64,000 nt of DNA. Source: Embleya sp045207655 (GTDB lineage Bacteria > Actinomycetota > Actinomycetes > Streptomycetales > Streptomycetaceae). Location of the stretch: assembly GCF_045207655.1 (NCBI RefSeq), contig NZ_CP108785.1, positions 5,270,001 to 5,334,000 of the forward strand, written 5' to 3'. The notes below the pieces were generated by a model. That model did not search any database. It was not told the DNA's origin and saw only the letters and a program-made list of their open reading frames with translations. Made by a program: the position numbers and the translations under genes. Numbering within the stretch: the stretch's first letter is position 1; each line of letters starts with the position of its first letter. Positions 34,251-44,247 of this stretch are shown in pieces.

Positions 34251-36344
34251 CTATGCCGGGTCGTTTCCGGTGGCGTCCAGGGCGTACATGTTCCCGTCGG
34301 CGCTGCCCACGTACACGACCTGTTTGGCCACCGCCGGTGTCCCGAAGACCCCGCCGCCGGTGGTGAAGGTCCATCGCCGGTTTCCGGTGGCGGCGTCCAA
34401 GGCGTACACGTTCTTGTCGTAGCTGCCCACGTACAGCACCCCCGCGACGACCACCGGCGGTTCTGGGACCGAGCCGCCGGTGGTGAAGATCCATTTTCGG
34501 ACCCCGGTGGCGGCGTCCAGGGCGTGCACGCTGTCGTTGCCGCCGAAGTACACGAGCCCGTCGACCACCGCGGGCGACGAGTGGAAGTCGCTGTAGTCGA
34601 CGGTGGAGGCCCATTTCTGGTTTCCGGTGGCGGCGTCCAGGGCGTACACGTTTGTGCGGGTGCCGGTGTACACGACTCCGTCGGTCACCACCGGCGAGGA
34701 GAAGGCCCGGTCGCTGCCGGGGGTGGAGGCCCATTTCTGGTTTCCGGTGGCGGCGTCCAGGGCGTACACGTTGGTGGCGTCGACGACGTACACGACTCCG
34801 CCGACCACGGCCGTCGACGAGAAACCCCAATCGATGCCGGGGCGATCGATGCCGGGGCGCTCGAAGTTCCATTTCACGACCCCGGTGGCGGCGTCCAGTG
34901 CATACACGTGGTTGCTGTTGCCGATGTACACGCTCCCCCCGACCACCGCCGGGGACTCTTGGACGGGGTAGGGAAGGACGCGAGGGGTAAAGGTCCATTT
35001 CCGGTTCCCAGTGCCCGCTTCCACGGCGTACATGTTTCCGTCGTCGCTGCCGAAGTACACAACCCCGTCGACCACGGTCGGCGACGAGTCGACCTTGTCG
35101 CGGGTGGTGTAGGTCCATTTGTGGTTCCCCGTGCGCGCGTCCAGGGCGTGCATCTCCTTGTCGTCGCTGCCGACGTACACGACCCCCTCGGCGACCGCAG
35201 GCGACGAACCGATCAGGGTGCCGATGCGCTGCCGCCACCGAAGCCGCGAGTAGGGGGCGTCGTCGTCGAACAGGGTGAGGGCGGCGGTGACGCCGGCGCC
35301 GGCCGTGGCGCTGATGCCGAGCCTCAGCGCCGTGCGGCGGGTGACGCGCCCTCGCGGCGACGGGGTGTCCGCCGCCGCTCCCGAAACGCGCTCCGGCACC
35401 TGGGCCGTGACCGTGGGCACCTGGTGCGGGACAGGGGCACGCAGAACGGTCGTTGCTCCCCCCGCGGCAGCCGGGGGGTCGGCGTCCGCGAGCGGGGCCC
35501 TGTTCGTGCCCGTGCCGGGCGAGTACGCGGCGGTGGTGGGGAGTTCGCGAAGCCGGTCGTGGACCTCGGCCGCGGACGCGGGCCGCTGGTCGGGGTCCTT
35601 GGCGAGCAGGGCCAGGACGAGGTCGTCCAGGGCGGCGGGGACACCCGGACGCGTGCCGCCCGGTGGCACCGGGGTCGCGTGCAGATGGGCGGCCATCATC
35701 GCGACCATGTCACCGGCGCGGAAGGGCGGGTGCCCGCTGAGGAGTTCGTGCAGGACACAACCCAGGGAGTACAGGTCCGAGCGGGCGTCCCCGGGAAACT
35801 CGCCGAACCGCTCCGGAGGCATGTACGCCAGGGTACCCACGACCTTGCTCGATCGATTCGTCGACGCCACGTAGCGGGCTATGCCGAAGTCGAGGATCTT
35901 CACCCGACCCTCCGGGCCGAGCATCAGGTTCGCTGGCTTCAGGTCCCGATGTACGACCCCCGCCGCGTGGGCGACCTCCAACGCCGCAGCGGCCTGCGCC
36001 GCCCACTCCACCGCCGTCGCCACCTCGGGCGGACCGTCCTGGCGCAGCACGGTGTCCAGGTCCCGCCCGGCGAGGAACTCCATCACCAGGTAGAGAGTGC
36101 CGTCGTCCGGATCCCGGCCCAGGTCGAACACCGTCACCACACCCGCGTGGTTCAGCCCGCCGGCGGTCTTGGCCTCCCGGAAGAACAACTCCGCGCCAGA
36201 GGCGTCGCGTCGATCGTGCGGCAACAGCTTGACCGCCACCCGCCGCTCGATCACCCGATCCCGGCCCTCCCACACCTCCCCCATACCGCCCCGGCCCACG
36301 AACGCCACCAACTCGTAACGACCACCCAAAACCCGAACGACCAC
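34251..36344 (-). CDS. Ser/Thr protein kinase with PQQ-like beta-propeller
   Basis: 697 residues. The kinase domain (about 1-270) has the glycine loop GRGGMGEV (17-24), Lys39 in VAVKLL, the catalytic HRDLKPAN and DFG motifs. A Pro/Ala linker, a hydrophobic segment (LGISATAGAGVTAALTLF, about 340-360) and an extracellular PQQ-type beta-propeller follow, with about eight blades marked VYALDAATGNxxW. The GTG start has GGGGGAG 6 bases upstream. It is probably a membrane receptor kinase: the propeller senses and the kinase phosphorylates inside. The blade motif repeats are also visible at DNA level. Confidence 0.92.
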   Translation of the reverse strand: MVVRVLGGRYELVAFVGRGGMGEVWEGRDRVIERRVAVKLLPHDRRDASGAELFFREAKTAGGLNHAGVVTVFDLGRDPDDGTLYLVMEFLAGRDLDTVLRQDGPPEVATAVEWAAQAAAALEVAHAAGVVHRDLKPANLMLGPEGRVKILDFGIARYVASTNRSSKVVGTLAYMPPERFGEFPGDARSDLYSLGCVLHELLSGHPPFRAGDMVAMMAAHLHATPVPPGGTRPGVPAALDDLVLALLAKDPDQRPASAAEVHDRLRELPTTAAYSPGTGTNRAPLADADPPAAAGGATTVLRAPVPHQVPTVTAQVPERVSGAAADTPSPRGRVTRRTALRLGISATAGAGVTAALTLFDDDAPYSRLRWRQRIGTLIGSSPAVAEGVVYVGSDDKEMHALDARTGNHKWTYTTRDKVDSSPTVVDGVVYFGSDDGNMYAVEAGTGNRKWTFTPRVLPYPVQESPAVVGGSVYIGNSNHVYALDAATGVVKWNFERPGIDRPGIDWGFSSTAVVGGVVYVVDATNVYALDAATGNQKWASTPGSDRAFSSPVVTDGVVYTGTRTNVYALDAATGNQKWASTVDYSDFHSSPAVVDGLVYFGGNDSVHALDAATGVRKWIFTTGGSVPEPPVVVAGVLYVGSYDKNVYALDAATGNRRWTFTTGGGVFGTPAVAKQVVYVGSADGNMYALDATGNDPA

Positions 36345-36713
36345 AGACAACTCCCCCCGAACGGCACATCGGCCCGGCCCGCCCTCACGGGACCACACCG
36401 AAGATCCCACACCACCCGCCCACCCGTCCCTCCACCCAGCGGCAACGAGAGCGAATCCGCCCTTGTCTCCGACGAGTTCATGCCGACGACCGGCACACGG
36501 CCAACAAGCCCCACGATGTCCCGATCGACGAGACACCCGCCCACGGACGCATCGCGGCTTCGATGCAAGGGATGCAGACGAGCAGCTCCGGCCAACCACG
36601 CGAGCGCAAGGCGGACTTTCAGGAAACGTCATCAAGCCCGATCACACCGCCGCCGCGTCCACCCGTGCCGCAGGGTCCGCCGTGCGCTCGACCCACGGGA
36701 CTATCAAGGACTC
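36345..36713. other. Gene-free stretch upstream of the kinase
   Basis: It holds the kinase promoter side. No supported ORF; the plus-strand frames are short and mixed. It ends at an IS terminus. Confidence 0.35.
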
Positions 36714-36860
36714 GGCTCTGTTCCGTAGTCGGTGGTGACGTTCCGTCGTCATTGGAGAAGGATGCGGTGGCGGAGGAGGTCGAATCCGGCTCGGCCGTGC
36801 ATCTGGCGCATGATCCGCTTGGTGCGGCTGTCGTCCGCCTGGTGGCTTTACAAGTCCTCG
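36714..36860 (-). mobile_element. 3' end of an IS element (transposase tail plus terminus)
   Basis: On the minus strand DDSRTKRIMRQMHGRAGFDLL...RILLQ, ending at TGA 36749-36751, matches the C-terminus of DDE transposases (ISL3-like or IS5-like). Just beyond the stop lies an IS-like terminus beginning GGCTCTGTTCCGTAGTCGG at 36714. Everything upstream of about 36860 has been lost or scrambled. Confidence 0.6.
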
Positions 36861-37039
36861 ACGGGTGCTGCGCCTTCGGGTGACCAGCGGAACTCGGTGT
36901 CGCCGATGCCTTCCCGCCGTTCCACGGCTCCGATGTCGACCGGGTGCACCGGGATGCGGTTCGAAGCGGTGCACGGCGGGGCGTCGGCAAGTACGGCCAA
37001 CCGCACAGGATGGTGCCCGTGGTGTCGAACCTGGTGTCC

Positions 37040-37696
37040 TCACGCACACGACGACTCCTCGGAGTCCTGCGCGATGGGGACGATGCTCATCGAGAACCAC
37101 ACGCGTTTCCCGGTGTCGATGGGGTGCCATCCCCACGCGAGGGCCAGGTCGGCGACGAGGGCCAGTCCGCGCCCGGACTCCTGGAGGCGTGCCGATCTGC
37201 AGTCGGCGGCTGCCGGCGGGACGCGGCTGGTGTCGTCGACGGACACGGTGAAAGTGCTGCTGGGCCTGTCGTGGAGGACGCGCAGGACCACCGCGCCGTC
37301 GGGAGCGTGTTGGAGGGCGTTCGCGTACAGCTCGCAGGTGAGCAGGACGGCATCGGCGACGGTGTCACGGTCGGCCGCCATGCGGACCAGGTGCTCGCGG
37401 GTGAAGGCACGGACGTCGCGTGCCAGGCGGGTGTCGGCCGCCACCGTCAACTCGGCGAGCGGCGGACCGAACGGGGCGGTGGGCGGGTCGGACGGTGGGG
37501 CGAGTGGCCGGGGGACGAGTTCGACGAACGCGTTCCCGCCCGGCGAGGCGGAGGTGGTGCTGTGGGGGTTCACGTTGGTCTCCGAGGTACAGAGCGTTGA
37601 CGAGTGGCTCCCCGAGTTGTCTTGGTCGCTGTGTGCGGCGCCGGGACGCGGAACGGCCCGCGGGACCATGCGCGGTTCGTCGCCCCCGGGAAGCAC
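37040..37696 (-). CDS. ATP-binding regulator (HATPase, anti-sigma/RsbW-like)
   Basis: 218 residues. The first 75 are Pro/Ser-rich and disordered. The HATPase fold follows: N box CELYANALQHA, G1-like VDDTSRVP, G2 ESGRGLALVADLALAWG. Such single-domain proteins are anti-sigma or regulatory kinases in Streptomyces. The GTG at 37696 and an ATG at 37666 are both possible starts. Confidence 0.82.
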   Translation of the reverse strand: MLPGGDEPRMVPRAVPRPGAAHSDQDNSGSHSSTLCTSETNVNPHSTTSASPGGNAFVELVPRPLAPPSDPPTAPFGPPLAELTVAADTRLARDVRAFTREHLVRMAADRDTVADAVLLTCELYANALQHAPDGAVVLRVLHDRPSSTFTVSVDDTSRVPPAAADCRSARLQESGRGLALVADLALAWGWHPIDTGKRVWFSMSIVPIAQDSEESSCA

Positions 37697-38101
37697 CGGC
37701 TCGCGGCGAGTCGGTGCGGTCCGGGCGGGGTTCGGTTGGACGTCGGCAAGCGCCCTTGTCGAGGCGCGTGTTCGCGTCGGGTCGGTCGACCTCGTCCTTG
37801 GTGACGGCGACGAGGTCGGTGGAGATGCTCTTGGGGACGGGCTTCCTGTCGAGTGCGGCGACGACCTGTTCGCCCTGGGCGGCGATGTCGTACGGCTTCC
37901 GACCGGACGCCGACGAGCGAGCCGTCGAGCGCGGCGACGAGGGGGCCTGCAGCGGCGCGCGGGCCCGTCCGGCCGAGGAGGTCCGGGCTCGCCCGGGGCC
38001 GGTCGACCGGGTGGGCCGGGAGGTTCGGCAGCTTGGCCTCGTCCCTGGTGCAGTCGAGGGACGACGCCTGATGGCGGGCTCGGTGACCGGATCCATGGGG
38101 C
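37697..38101 (-). pseudogene. Possible C-terminal remnant of a sugar-binding protein
   Basis: Within this otherwise gene-free stretch (about 37755-37895, minus strand) the peptide PYDIAAQGEQVVAALDRK then STDLVAVTKDEVD resembles the end of periplasmic sugar-binding proteins. No start and no rest of the gene were found, and neighbouring coding-like pieces are in other frames. Confidence 0.3.
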
Positions 38102-38908
38102 TCAGCTCTTCGGGTAGGGGAACTCCGGACTGGCGAGAACCGCCATCATCCGGTTCACGTGCTCCTCGACGTCCGCCAGGCCGAGGTCGGCGCCGAGTGG
38201 GCGGGCCGGCATGCCGGGCCGGCAGATCCAGCACTCGCCGCTGCCGCCGGAGGTGATCGCGGCCAGTGCGGCAGCGGCGATCTCTGCCGGTTTGAGCAGC
38301 GGGAAGCCCGCCGCGGAGAGGAAGGCGGTCGCCTCGGCGCCCATCAGTGGCGTCTCGACCATGCCCGGGCAGATCGCGTTGACGGTGATGCCGCGTGCGG
38401 CCAGGGTCGGGCCGAGGCCGCGCACCAGGCCGACGACCGCGTGCTTGGCCATGCAGTAGACGGGGTCCTGCACGTACGGGAACAGCCCGGCCAGCCCGGA
38501 GGTGGCGAGGATCGATCCCCCTCGGTCCGGCTCCATCAGCCGGACCGCCTCACGGACGCCGTAGACGACCTGGTCGACGTTGATCCCGACCGCGCGCCGG
38601 TACTGCTCGTCGGTGATCGCGGCGATGTCCGCCTCGGCGGTGCCGGCGCCGGCGTTGAGGTGGACGATGTCGAGCCCGCCCAGCGAGGTGGCCGCCTGCG
38701 CAAAGCCCGCGGTGACCTGGGCGGGGTCGGCCACGTCCATCCGCACGAAGGTGCCGCCGACCTCGGCAGCGGTCTCGAGGCCCGCGCTCTCGTCGATGTC
38801 CGCGATCGCGACCTTGGCGCCCTCGGCCGCCAGCAGGCGCACGGTGGCGCGGCCGATGCCGGAGGCACCACCGGTGATCAGGGCGCGACGGCCCTCCAAC
38901 ACGTTCAT
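38102..38908 (-). CDS. SDR family NAD(P)-dependent oxidoreductase
   Basis: 268 residues with a complete SDR core: TGGASGIGRA cofactor loop, acidic DIDE after the second strand (favouring NAD), LNAGAG, catalytic Ser in LATSGLAG, YCMAK, and the PGMVETP loop. It is divergent from the ABC substrate-binding protein gene and shares with it the 21-bp palindrome at 38978-38998, so it is most likely an enzyme of the imported compound's pathway. Confidence 0.92.
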   Translation of the reverse strand: MNVLEGRRALITGGASGIGRATVRLLAAEGAKVAIADIDESAGLETAAEVGGTFVRMDVADPAQVTAGFAQAATSLGGLDIVHLNAGAGTAEADIAAITDEQYRRAVGINVDQVVYGVREAVRLMEPDRGGSILATSGLAGLFPYVQDPVYCMAKHAVVGLVRGLGPTLAARGITVNAICPGMVETPLMGAEATAFLSAAGFPLLKPAEIAAAALAAITSGGSGECWICRPGMPARPLGADLGLADVEEHVNRMMAVLASPEFPYPKS

Positions 38909-38977
38909 CCGAATCCCTCCGGCGACCTGGCGACGGGCGACGCCGATTCTTCACGGCGCAGACCGTTGACGTGATTA

Positions 38978-38998
38978 CGATACGAGAATACCGTATCG
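38978..38998. promoter_or_regulatory. TetR-type operator, site 1
   Basis: CGATACG and CGTATCG form perfect 7-bp arms around AGAATAC, between the divergent SDR and substrate-binding protein genes. A 21-bp site matching at 17 positions lies before the M24 gene at 45461-45481. The two TetR paralogues in the cluster are the likely binders. Confidence 0.7.
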
Positions 38999-39068
38999 CA
39001 ACTCGACAGTCACCCTTCTCGGTGGTGGGAGCTGTGGCCTGTCTCGCCCTTCTAGAGGAAGGCAAGAA

Positions 39069-40322
39069 GTGAAGATCATCAGCTCGACCAGTGCGCGCCG
39101 GCCGGTCATGGTGGCCGCGATCGTCGCCATTGCGCTCATCGCCGGCTGCGGCTCCCCCGACAACGGCGGGGCGGCCTCCGGTTCGGCCCGCGGCTACGAC
39201 GGCAAGACCGTCACCGTGGCCGGGATGGGAGTGAAGGCCAACATGGGCAGCGCCGAGATCGGCGCCAAGGCCCGGATCGAGCGGTTCAACGCCGAGAAGG
39301 AGATCCCCGGCCTCACCATCGACTACACCAAGTTCGTCGACGACCAGGCCAACCCGGCGACCTCGCTGTCCGAGGCCCGCCGCCTGGTCACCTCGGACAA
39401 GGTCTTCGCGATCGTCGGCGACGTCTCCCAGACCAATCCGGTCCAGTACTTCGCCCAGCAGAAGGTGCCCTACTTCGGCATCGGCCTGGAGCCCAGCTAC
39501 TGCGCCGACAAGCCGTCGACCGACCTCTGGGGATTCGGCTACTCCGGGTGCCTGACCCCACCCAATCCCGAGAAGCTGCCCAACGCCTTCGGTCTGCTGC
39601 GCGCGTACGCCACCGAGAAGACCGGCAAGAAGTCGCCGAGTATCGCGCTGTTCAGCTACGACGTCGAGGCGGGCCGGATCACGACCAAGTACGGCGGGAC
39701 CGAACTGGCCGGCGCCGGGTTCGACGTCGTCTTCTCCAAGGCCATGGTGCCCCCGCCGCCCGTCTCCGACTACACCCCGTACATCCAGCAGCTCCTCAAG
39801 TCCGACGGCGGCAGCGCACCCGACGTCATCCAGTGCTACCTGGGTCCCGACTGCGTGCAGATCTACGCACTGCTCAAGGCCGGCGGCTTCAAGGGCCTGT
39901 ACGCGCACAGCCTGTGGTCCGACGCGCTCGTCAAGCCGATGGCCGGCAGCCTCACCCCGATCGCGTGGGCGAACCCGAACGACTCCACCCCGGCGGCCGA
40001 CCGGATGCGCGCCGACGTCAGGGCCGTCAAATCCGACCAGGCGATCGACATCGGCGTCATCTCCGGCTACTTCAGCGCCTCGATGTTCATCGACGCGCTC
40101 AAGGCCGTCGCCGAGAAGGGCAAGGACAAGATCACCCCGGAGGCGGTCCGCGAGGAGGCGTCGAAGATGACCTTCGAGATCAAGGGGCTCGTCGGGCCGA
40201 CCCACTACCCGGAGGCGTCCGCGGTGGCCACCGGCTGCCGCTCGGTGCTCGAGTCCGACGGCACCCAGTGGCAGACCGTCATGAAGTTCACCTGTCTCGA
40301 CAACACCTTCCACAACAAATAG
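39069..40322 (+). CDS. ABC transporter substrate-binding lipoprotein (branched-chain amino acid type)
   Basis: 417 residues. A signal peptide (ARRPVMVAAIVAIALIAGC) ends in a lipobox with the modified Cys at about residue 27. The mature part follows the Peripla_BP_6 pattern: two lobes, VFAIVGDVSQTNPV hinge region, LFSYDVEAGR, and repeated Tyr/Asp ligand positions. It is anchored outside the membrane and hands substrate to the LivHMF/LivG permease encoded downstream. GAGGAAGG precedes the GTG start. Relatives of this subtype often bind aromatic or other non-amino-acid ligands. Confidence 0.9.
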   Translation: MKIISSTSARRPVMVAAIVAIALIAGCGSPDNGGAASGSARGYDGKTVTVAGMGVKANMGSAEIGAKARIERFNAEKEIPGLTIDYTKFVDDQANPATSLSEARRLVTSDKVFAIVGDVSQTNPVQYFAQQKVPYFGIGLEPSYCADKPSTDLWGFGYSGCLTPPNPEKLPNAFGLLRAYATEKTGKKSPSIALFSYDVEAGRITTKYGGTELAGAGFDVVFSKAMVPPPPVSDYTPYIQQLLKSDGGSAPDVIQCYLGPDCVQIYALLKAGGFKGLYAHSLWSDALVKPMAGSLTPIAWANPNDSTPAADRMRADVRAVKSDQAIDIGVISGYFSASMFIDALKAVAEKGKDKITPEAVREEASKMTFEIKGLVGPTHYPEASAVATGCRSVLESDGTQWQTVMKFTCLDNTFHNK

Positions 40323-40565
40323 TGCCGTGACAGGCAACGTTCGCCCCGTCGCGACGCCCGGCACGCACTCTCGCCGCACCGGACGAAGACCCGAATCCGT
40401 CCCATACGAGGGCCTTCGGCCGGCACGCCGAGCGCACACACCGACACCGCTCCTTCACGGGCAGACGTCGCCGCCACGGCACCAACCCGTGTCCGTCGCC
40501 GGGCGCGGAACGCGCCCGGCGACCGACCCGGCCCCCCGTTCACCACTCACCGTGAGGCGTACCCG

Positions 40566-41381
40566 TTGGACGGCACCAGCCCCCTGCTCGAGCTGCACGA
40601 GATCATCGTCCGCTTCGGCGGCATCCAGGCGCTCGACCGCGTCAGCCTCACCGTCGGGCACGGCGAGACCGTCGGCCTGATCGGCCCGAACGGCGCCGGC
40701 AAGACCACCCTGTTCGACGTCGTCTCCGGCGTCCGCCGGCCGAGCGAGGGCGCGGTCCGCCTCGACGGCGAGGACGTCACCCGGCTCTCGGAGACCACCC
40801 GCGCCCACCGCGGAGTGCGGCGCACCTTCCAGCGCGTCCAGACCTTCGGCTGGCTCACCGTCGAGGACAACGTCCTGGTCCCACTCGACTGCCGCGGAGG
40901 AGGAGGCGGCTTCGCCGGGGACGTCTTCTCGCTCCCCCTGCGCCGGAAACGGGAGCGCGAACGGCGGGCGCTGGTCGCCGGCGTGCTCGACCGGTGCGGC
41001 CTCGCCGGGTACGCCGACCGACTCGCCTCCTCTCTCCCGATCGGGGTGGCGCGGATGGTCGAGTTGGCTCGTGCGATCGCCGAGCCGCCGCGGCTGCTGC
41101 TCCTGGACGAGCCCGCCTCCGGCCTGGACGAGAGCGAGGCCGCGGTCCTGGCCGCGCTCGTCGAGGACCTGCGCACCACGAACGGATGTTCGGTGCTGCT
41201 GGTCGAGCACGACACCGGCTTCGTGATGCGGCACAGCGACCGGATCGTCGTGCTCAGCCAGGGCGCCGTCCTGGCGCAGGGCACTCCGAAGGAGGTCCAG
41301 GCCGACCCGGCGGTGCGGGCGGCGTACCTGGGCGGGGCGCGGGAGAAGGACGCGAAGAAGGACGGAGCACAATCGGCATGA
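40566..41381 (+). CDS. Branched-chain-type ABC transporter ATPase (LivG-like)
   Basis: 271 residues: Walker A GPNGAGKTT, Walker B LLLLDEPASGLDE, H-loop in LLVEHD. The signature motif is degenerate (SLPIGVAR in place of LSGGQ). LivG and LivF drive the importer, and LivF is fused to the permeases in the next gene. A TTG start is used (GAGG about 8 bases upstream). The stop overlaps the next ATG (ATGA). A 243-base gap separates it from the binding protein gene. Confidence 0.9.
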   Translation: MDGTSPLLELHEIIVRFGGIQALDRVSLTVGHGETVGLIGPNGAGKTTLFDVVSGVRRPSEGAVRLDGEDVTRLSETTRAHRGVRRTFQRVQTFGWLTVEDNVLVPLDCRGGGGGFAGDVFSLPLRRKRERERRALVAGVLDRCGLAGYADRLASSLPIGVARMVELARAIAEPPRLLLLDEPASGLDESEAAVLAALVEDLRTTNGCSVLLVEHDTGFVMRHSDRIVVLSQGAVLAQGTPKEVQADPAVRAAYLGGAREKDAKKDGAQSA

Positions 41382-44206
41382 GAGAGTTCCTCAACCTGAC
41401 CGTCTCCGGACTGGTCACCGGCTCGATCTACTCGATCATGGCCGCCGGTCTGATCCTCACCTACACCACCTCCGGTATCTTCAACCTCGCCCACGGCGCG
41501 ATCGCGTTCGCCACGGCGTACGTCTTCTACCAGCTCCACACCGGCCTCGGGATGGACCCGATCCCGGCCGCGATGATCAGCGTCTTCGTCTTCGCGCCGC
41601 TGCTCGGGCTGCTGCTCGACCGGATCATGCTGCGCCGACTCGCCGGCGCGCCTCTCTACGCCCGTCTGGTCGGCACGATCGGGCTGCTGATCGCGTTGCC
41701 GAACCTGATGATGTGGCTCGGCGAGACGGTCGGGCGCAACGTGTTCGGACTCGGACTCGCCGACAACTCCGCGGTCCGCGAGGGCACCCCGGTCCCAGGG
41801 ATCGGTCCGTTCCCGGCCACGCTCTTCGAGCCGTTCCCGGGGATCGTGCTGGGCTCCGGTCAACTCGCCGTCTTCGTCGCCGCGGCGGTCTGCGCGCTGG
41901 CCCTGTGGGTGGTCATCCGGCGGACGCGGCTGGGCCTGCGGATGCGGGCCGTCGTGGACCGGGAGAGCCTCGCCGGTCTCCGCGGCGTGAACGCCGGCCG
42001 CGCTTCCGCGATCGCCTGGATCCTGACGATGGTGCTGGCCGGTCTCGGCGGGGTGCTGCTGGCCCCGCTCTTCTCGCTGCAGGAGAGCGTCTTCACGCTG
42101 GTCGTGCTCGGCTCGCTGGCCGCGGTCGTGCTCGGAGGGTTCCGCTCGATCCCGATCGGGTTCGTCGGCGGCCTGGTGATGGGCGTGCTGCAGAACTGGA
42201 TCGCCGGCTACAGCGACCGGCTGCTTCCCGAGGCGATCAGCAGCCTCAGCGGGCTGAAGGCGGCCGTCCCCTTCCTCCTCACCTTGATCCTGCTGCTCTT
42301 CTTCGGCCGGGACCGCTCCCGGCGCGGCGGCACCGTCGCGGAGGAGGCGCCGCCGGCCGACCATCGTGCCGGGCTGTCCCCGCTGCGGCGCCGGCTCCCG
42401 TGGGCGATCTGGACGCTGATCCTGCTCGCCTACACGATGCACTGGATCCCGGTCGGGGGGCTCCAGGCGAGCGTCTACACCCAGACGTGGATCGCGCAGG
42501 GCCTGGCGATGGCGGTCATCTTCCTCTCGTTCGTCGTCGTCACCGGCCTCGGTGGCATGGTCAGCCTGGCGCAGGCGTCGTTCGTGACACTCGGCGGTTT
42601 CGCGGCCGGGTGGGCGCTCTCCCGGGAGTGGAGCTTCCTCGGCGCGGCGGCGCTGGCGGTCGTCGTCTCGGTCGTGGTCGGCATGGCGGTGGCGCTCCCG
42701 CTCGCCCGCCTCGGCGGGATCGGCCTGGCCCTGGGCACACTGGCGATCGCGCTGGTCGCCTCGCTCGTGGTCTTCCCGCTGCCGCGGATCGGCAACGGTG
42801 ATGGGGGCTGGGCGATCACCGGGCCCACCTGGGACGTCCCCGTCCTCAACCAGATCAACGACCTGATGGCCCCCGGGGCGCAGCCGTTCTTCGACGGCTC
42901 CCGGCTGGTCGAGCAGGTCCTCCTCTTCCTCGGGTTCTTCGGCCTGATCACGGCCGGCCTGCACGGGTTCCGACGTTCGGCGTCCGGCCGCGCGGTGCTG
43001 GCCGTGCGCAGCTCGGAGGTCGCCGCCGCTGCCGCCGGTGTCCGGGTCGAGCGGACCAAGGTGCTCGTCTTCGGCCTGGCGGCGGCGATCGCCGGCCTCG
43101 GCGGCGTGCTGCTCGGGCTGTTCAGCTTCGAGGTGAGCAACGCGACCGCACCGCCGATGGCGAGCCTCTTCTGGCTCGCGCTGGTGGTGCTGTTCGGCGT
43201 GCGCCGGCCCGGCGGCGCGTTGCTCGCCGGCCTGGCGTGCGCCGGGGGCGGCGCGCTCTTCCACGCCGTCGCGGGGATCGGCTCGTCGGGGAGCGCGGTC
43301 AACGTACTGCTGGACTCGCCGTACCTGCTGCCCATCCTGACCGGCCTCGGCGCGGTCCAGCTGGCCCAGGAGCCGGACGGCATCCTCTCCCTGGTCGGCA
43401 ACGGCAAGCTCGCCAGGCGACGTGCCAAGGCGGCCGCACTCACGCCACCGGCGCCGGCGCGGGCCGGGCACCGGGTGGGAGCGCTCACGGTGGTGGCCGG
43501 CGACGGCCCGGGCCCGGCGGCACTGAGCGTGGAGGAGGTCCGTGCCGGCTACGGCGGCATCGAGGTGCTGCACGGCGTCGGGCTTCGGCTCGACGGCGGC
43601 ACCATCACCGCGCTGCTCGGGCCGAACGGCGCCGGCAAGTCGACGCTCTGCGCGGTCGCGGCCGGTCTGCTGACGCCGACCCAGGGCCGGGTGCTGCTGG
43701 ACGGTGTCGCGGTCTCCGAACGGCCGACCTATCTGCGCGCCCGGGACGGGCTGATGCTGGTGCCGGAGGCGCGGGGCATCTTCCCGGGCCTGTCCGTCGA
43801 GGAGAACCTCCGGGTGATGCTCGCCGATCCGGCCGGGGTCGAGGCGGCGTACGAGCGATTCCCGATCCTGGGGGAACGCCGCAAGCAGGTGGCCGGCCTC
43901 CTCTCCGGGGGAGAGCAGCAGATGCTCAGCCTCGCGCCGGCGCTGGTCGAACCGCCGCGGGTCCTCATCGCCGACGAGCCGACGCTCGGGCTCTCCCAGC
44001 TGGTCGGTGCGCTGGTTCTGGAGGCCATCGTGGAGCTCGGCGGCAAGGGCACCGCGGTGCTCCTGGTCGAGGAGCACGCGCACAACGCGCTCCGGGTGGC
44101 GGACAGGATCGCGTGCATGACGAGAGGCACGGTGGTCTGGTTCGGCGACTCCACCGAGACCGACGTCGACCACCTCGCCGGCGTCTACCTGGCGGCCGCG
44201 ACCTGA
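41378..44206 (+). CDS. Triple fusion LivH-LivM-LivF of a branched-chain-type ABC importer
   Basis: 942 residues in one frame. Residues 1 to about 310 are a LivH permease (GLVTGSIYSIMAAGLIL..., EAA-like loop GLRMRAVVDRESLAGLRGVN). About 335-690 form a LivM permease (GLGGMVSLAQASFVTLGGFA, loop AVRSSEVAAAAAGV). About 710-942 form a LivF ATPase with Walker A GPNGAGKST, signature LLSGGEQQML and LIADEPTLGL. There is no frameshift or stop at either junction. It starts by ATGA overlap with LivG. Standard Liv systems use separate genes; two-domain fusions are known, but a complete HMF fusion is less usual. Confidence 0.93.
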   Translation: MREFLNLTVSGLVTGSIYSIMAAGLILTYTTSGIFNLAHGAIAFATAYVFYQLHTGLGMDPIPAAMISVFVFAPLLGLLLDRIMLRRLAGAPLYARLVGTIGLLIALPNLMMWLGETVGRNVFGLGLADNSAVREGTPVPGIGPFPATLFEPFPGIVLGSGQLAVFVAAAVCALALWVVIRRTRLGLRMRAVVDRESLAGLRGVNAGRASAIAWILTMVLAGLGGVLLAPLFSLQESVFTLVVLGSLAAVVLGGFRSIPIGFVGGLVMGVLQNWIAGYSDRLLPEAISSLSGLKAAVPFLLTLILLLFFGRDRSRRGGTVAEEAPPADHRAGLSPLRRRLPWAIWTLILLAYTMHWIPVGGLQASVYTQTWIAQGLAMAVIFLSFVVVTGLGGMVSLAQASFVTLGGFAAGWALSREWSFLGAAALAVVVSVVVGMAVALPLARLGGIGLALGTLAIALVASLVVFPLPRIGNGDGGWAITGPTWDVPVLNQINDLMAPGAQPFFDGSRLVEQVLLFLGFFGLITAGLHGFRRSASGRAVLAVRSSEVAAAAAGVRVERTKVLVFGLAAAIAGLGGVLLGLFSFEVSNATAPPMASLFWLALVVLFGVRRPGGALLAGLACAGGGALFHAVAGIGSSGSAVNVLLDSPYLLPILTGLGAVQLAQEPDGILSLVGNGKLARRRAKAAALTPPAPARAGHRVGALTVVAGDGPGPAALSVEEVRAGYGGIEVLHGVGLRLDGGTITALLGPNGAGKSTLCAVAAGLLTPTQGRVLLDGVAVSERPTYLRARDGLMLVPEARGIFPGLSVEENLRVMLADPAGVEAAYERFPILGERRKQVAGLLSGGEQQMLSLAPALVEPPRVLIADEPTLGLSQLVGALVLEAIVELGGKGTAVLLVEEHAHNALRVADRIACMTRGTVVWFGDSTETDVDHLAGVYLAAAT

Positions 44207-44247
44207 CGATCCGACACTTGCCCCTACCGACGACGGAGAGAAGAACC

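Noticed and set aside
40547..44173. Minus-strand open frame of 1208 codons opposite the ABC genes
   Set aside because: Composition is antisense of GC-rich coding sequence (Arg, Asp, Gln-rich, no domains); the plus strand holds the real genes.
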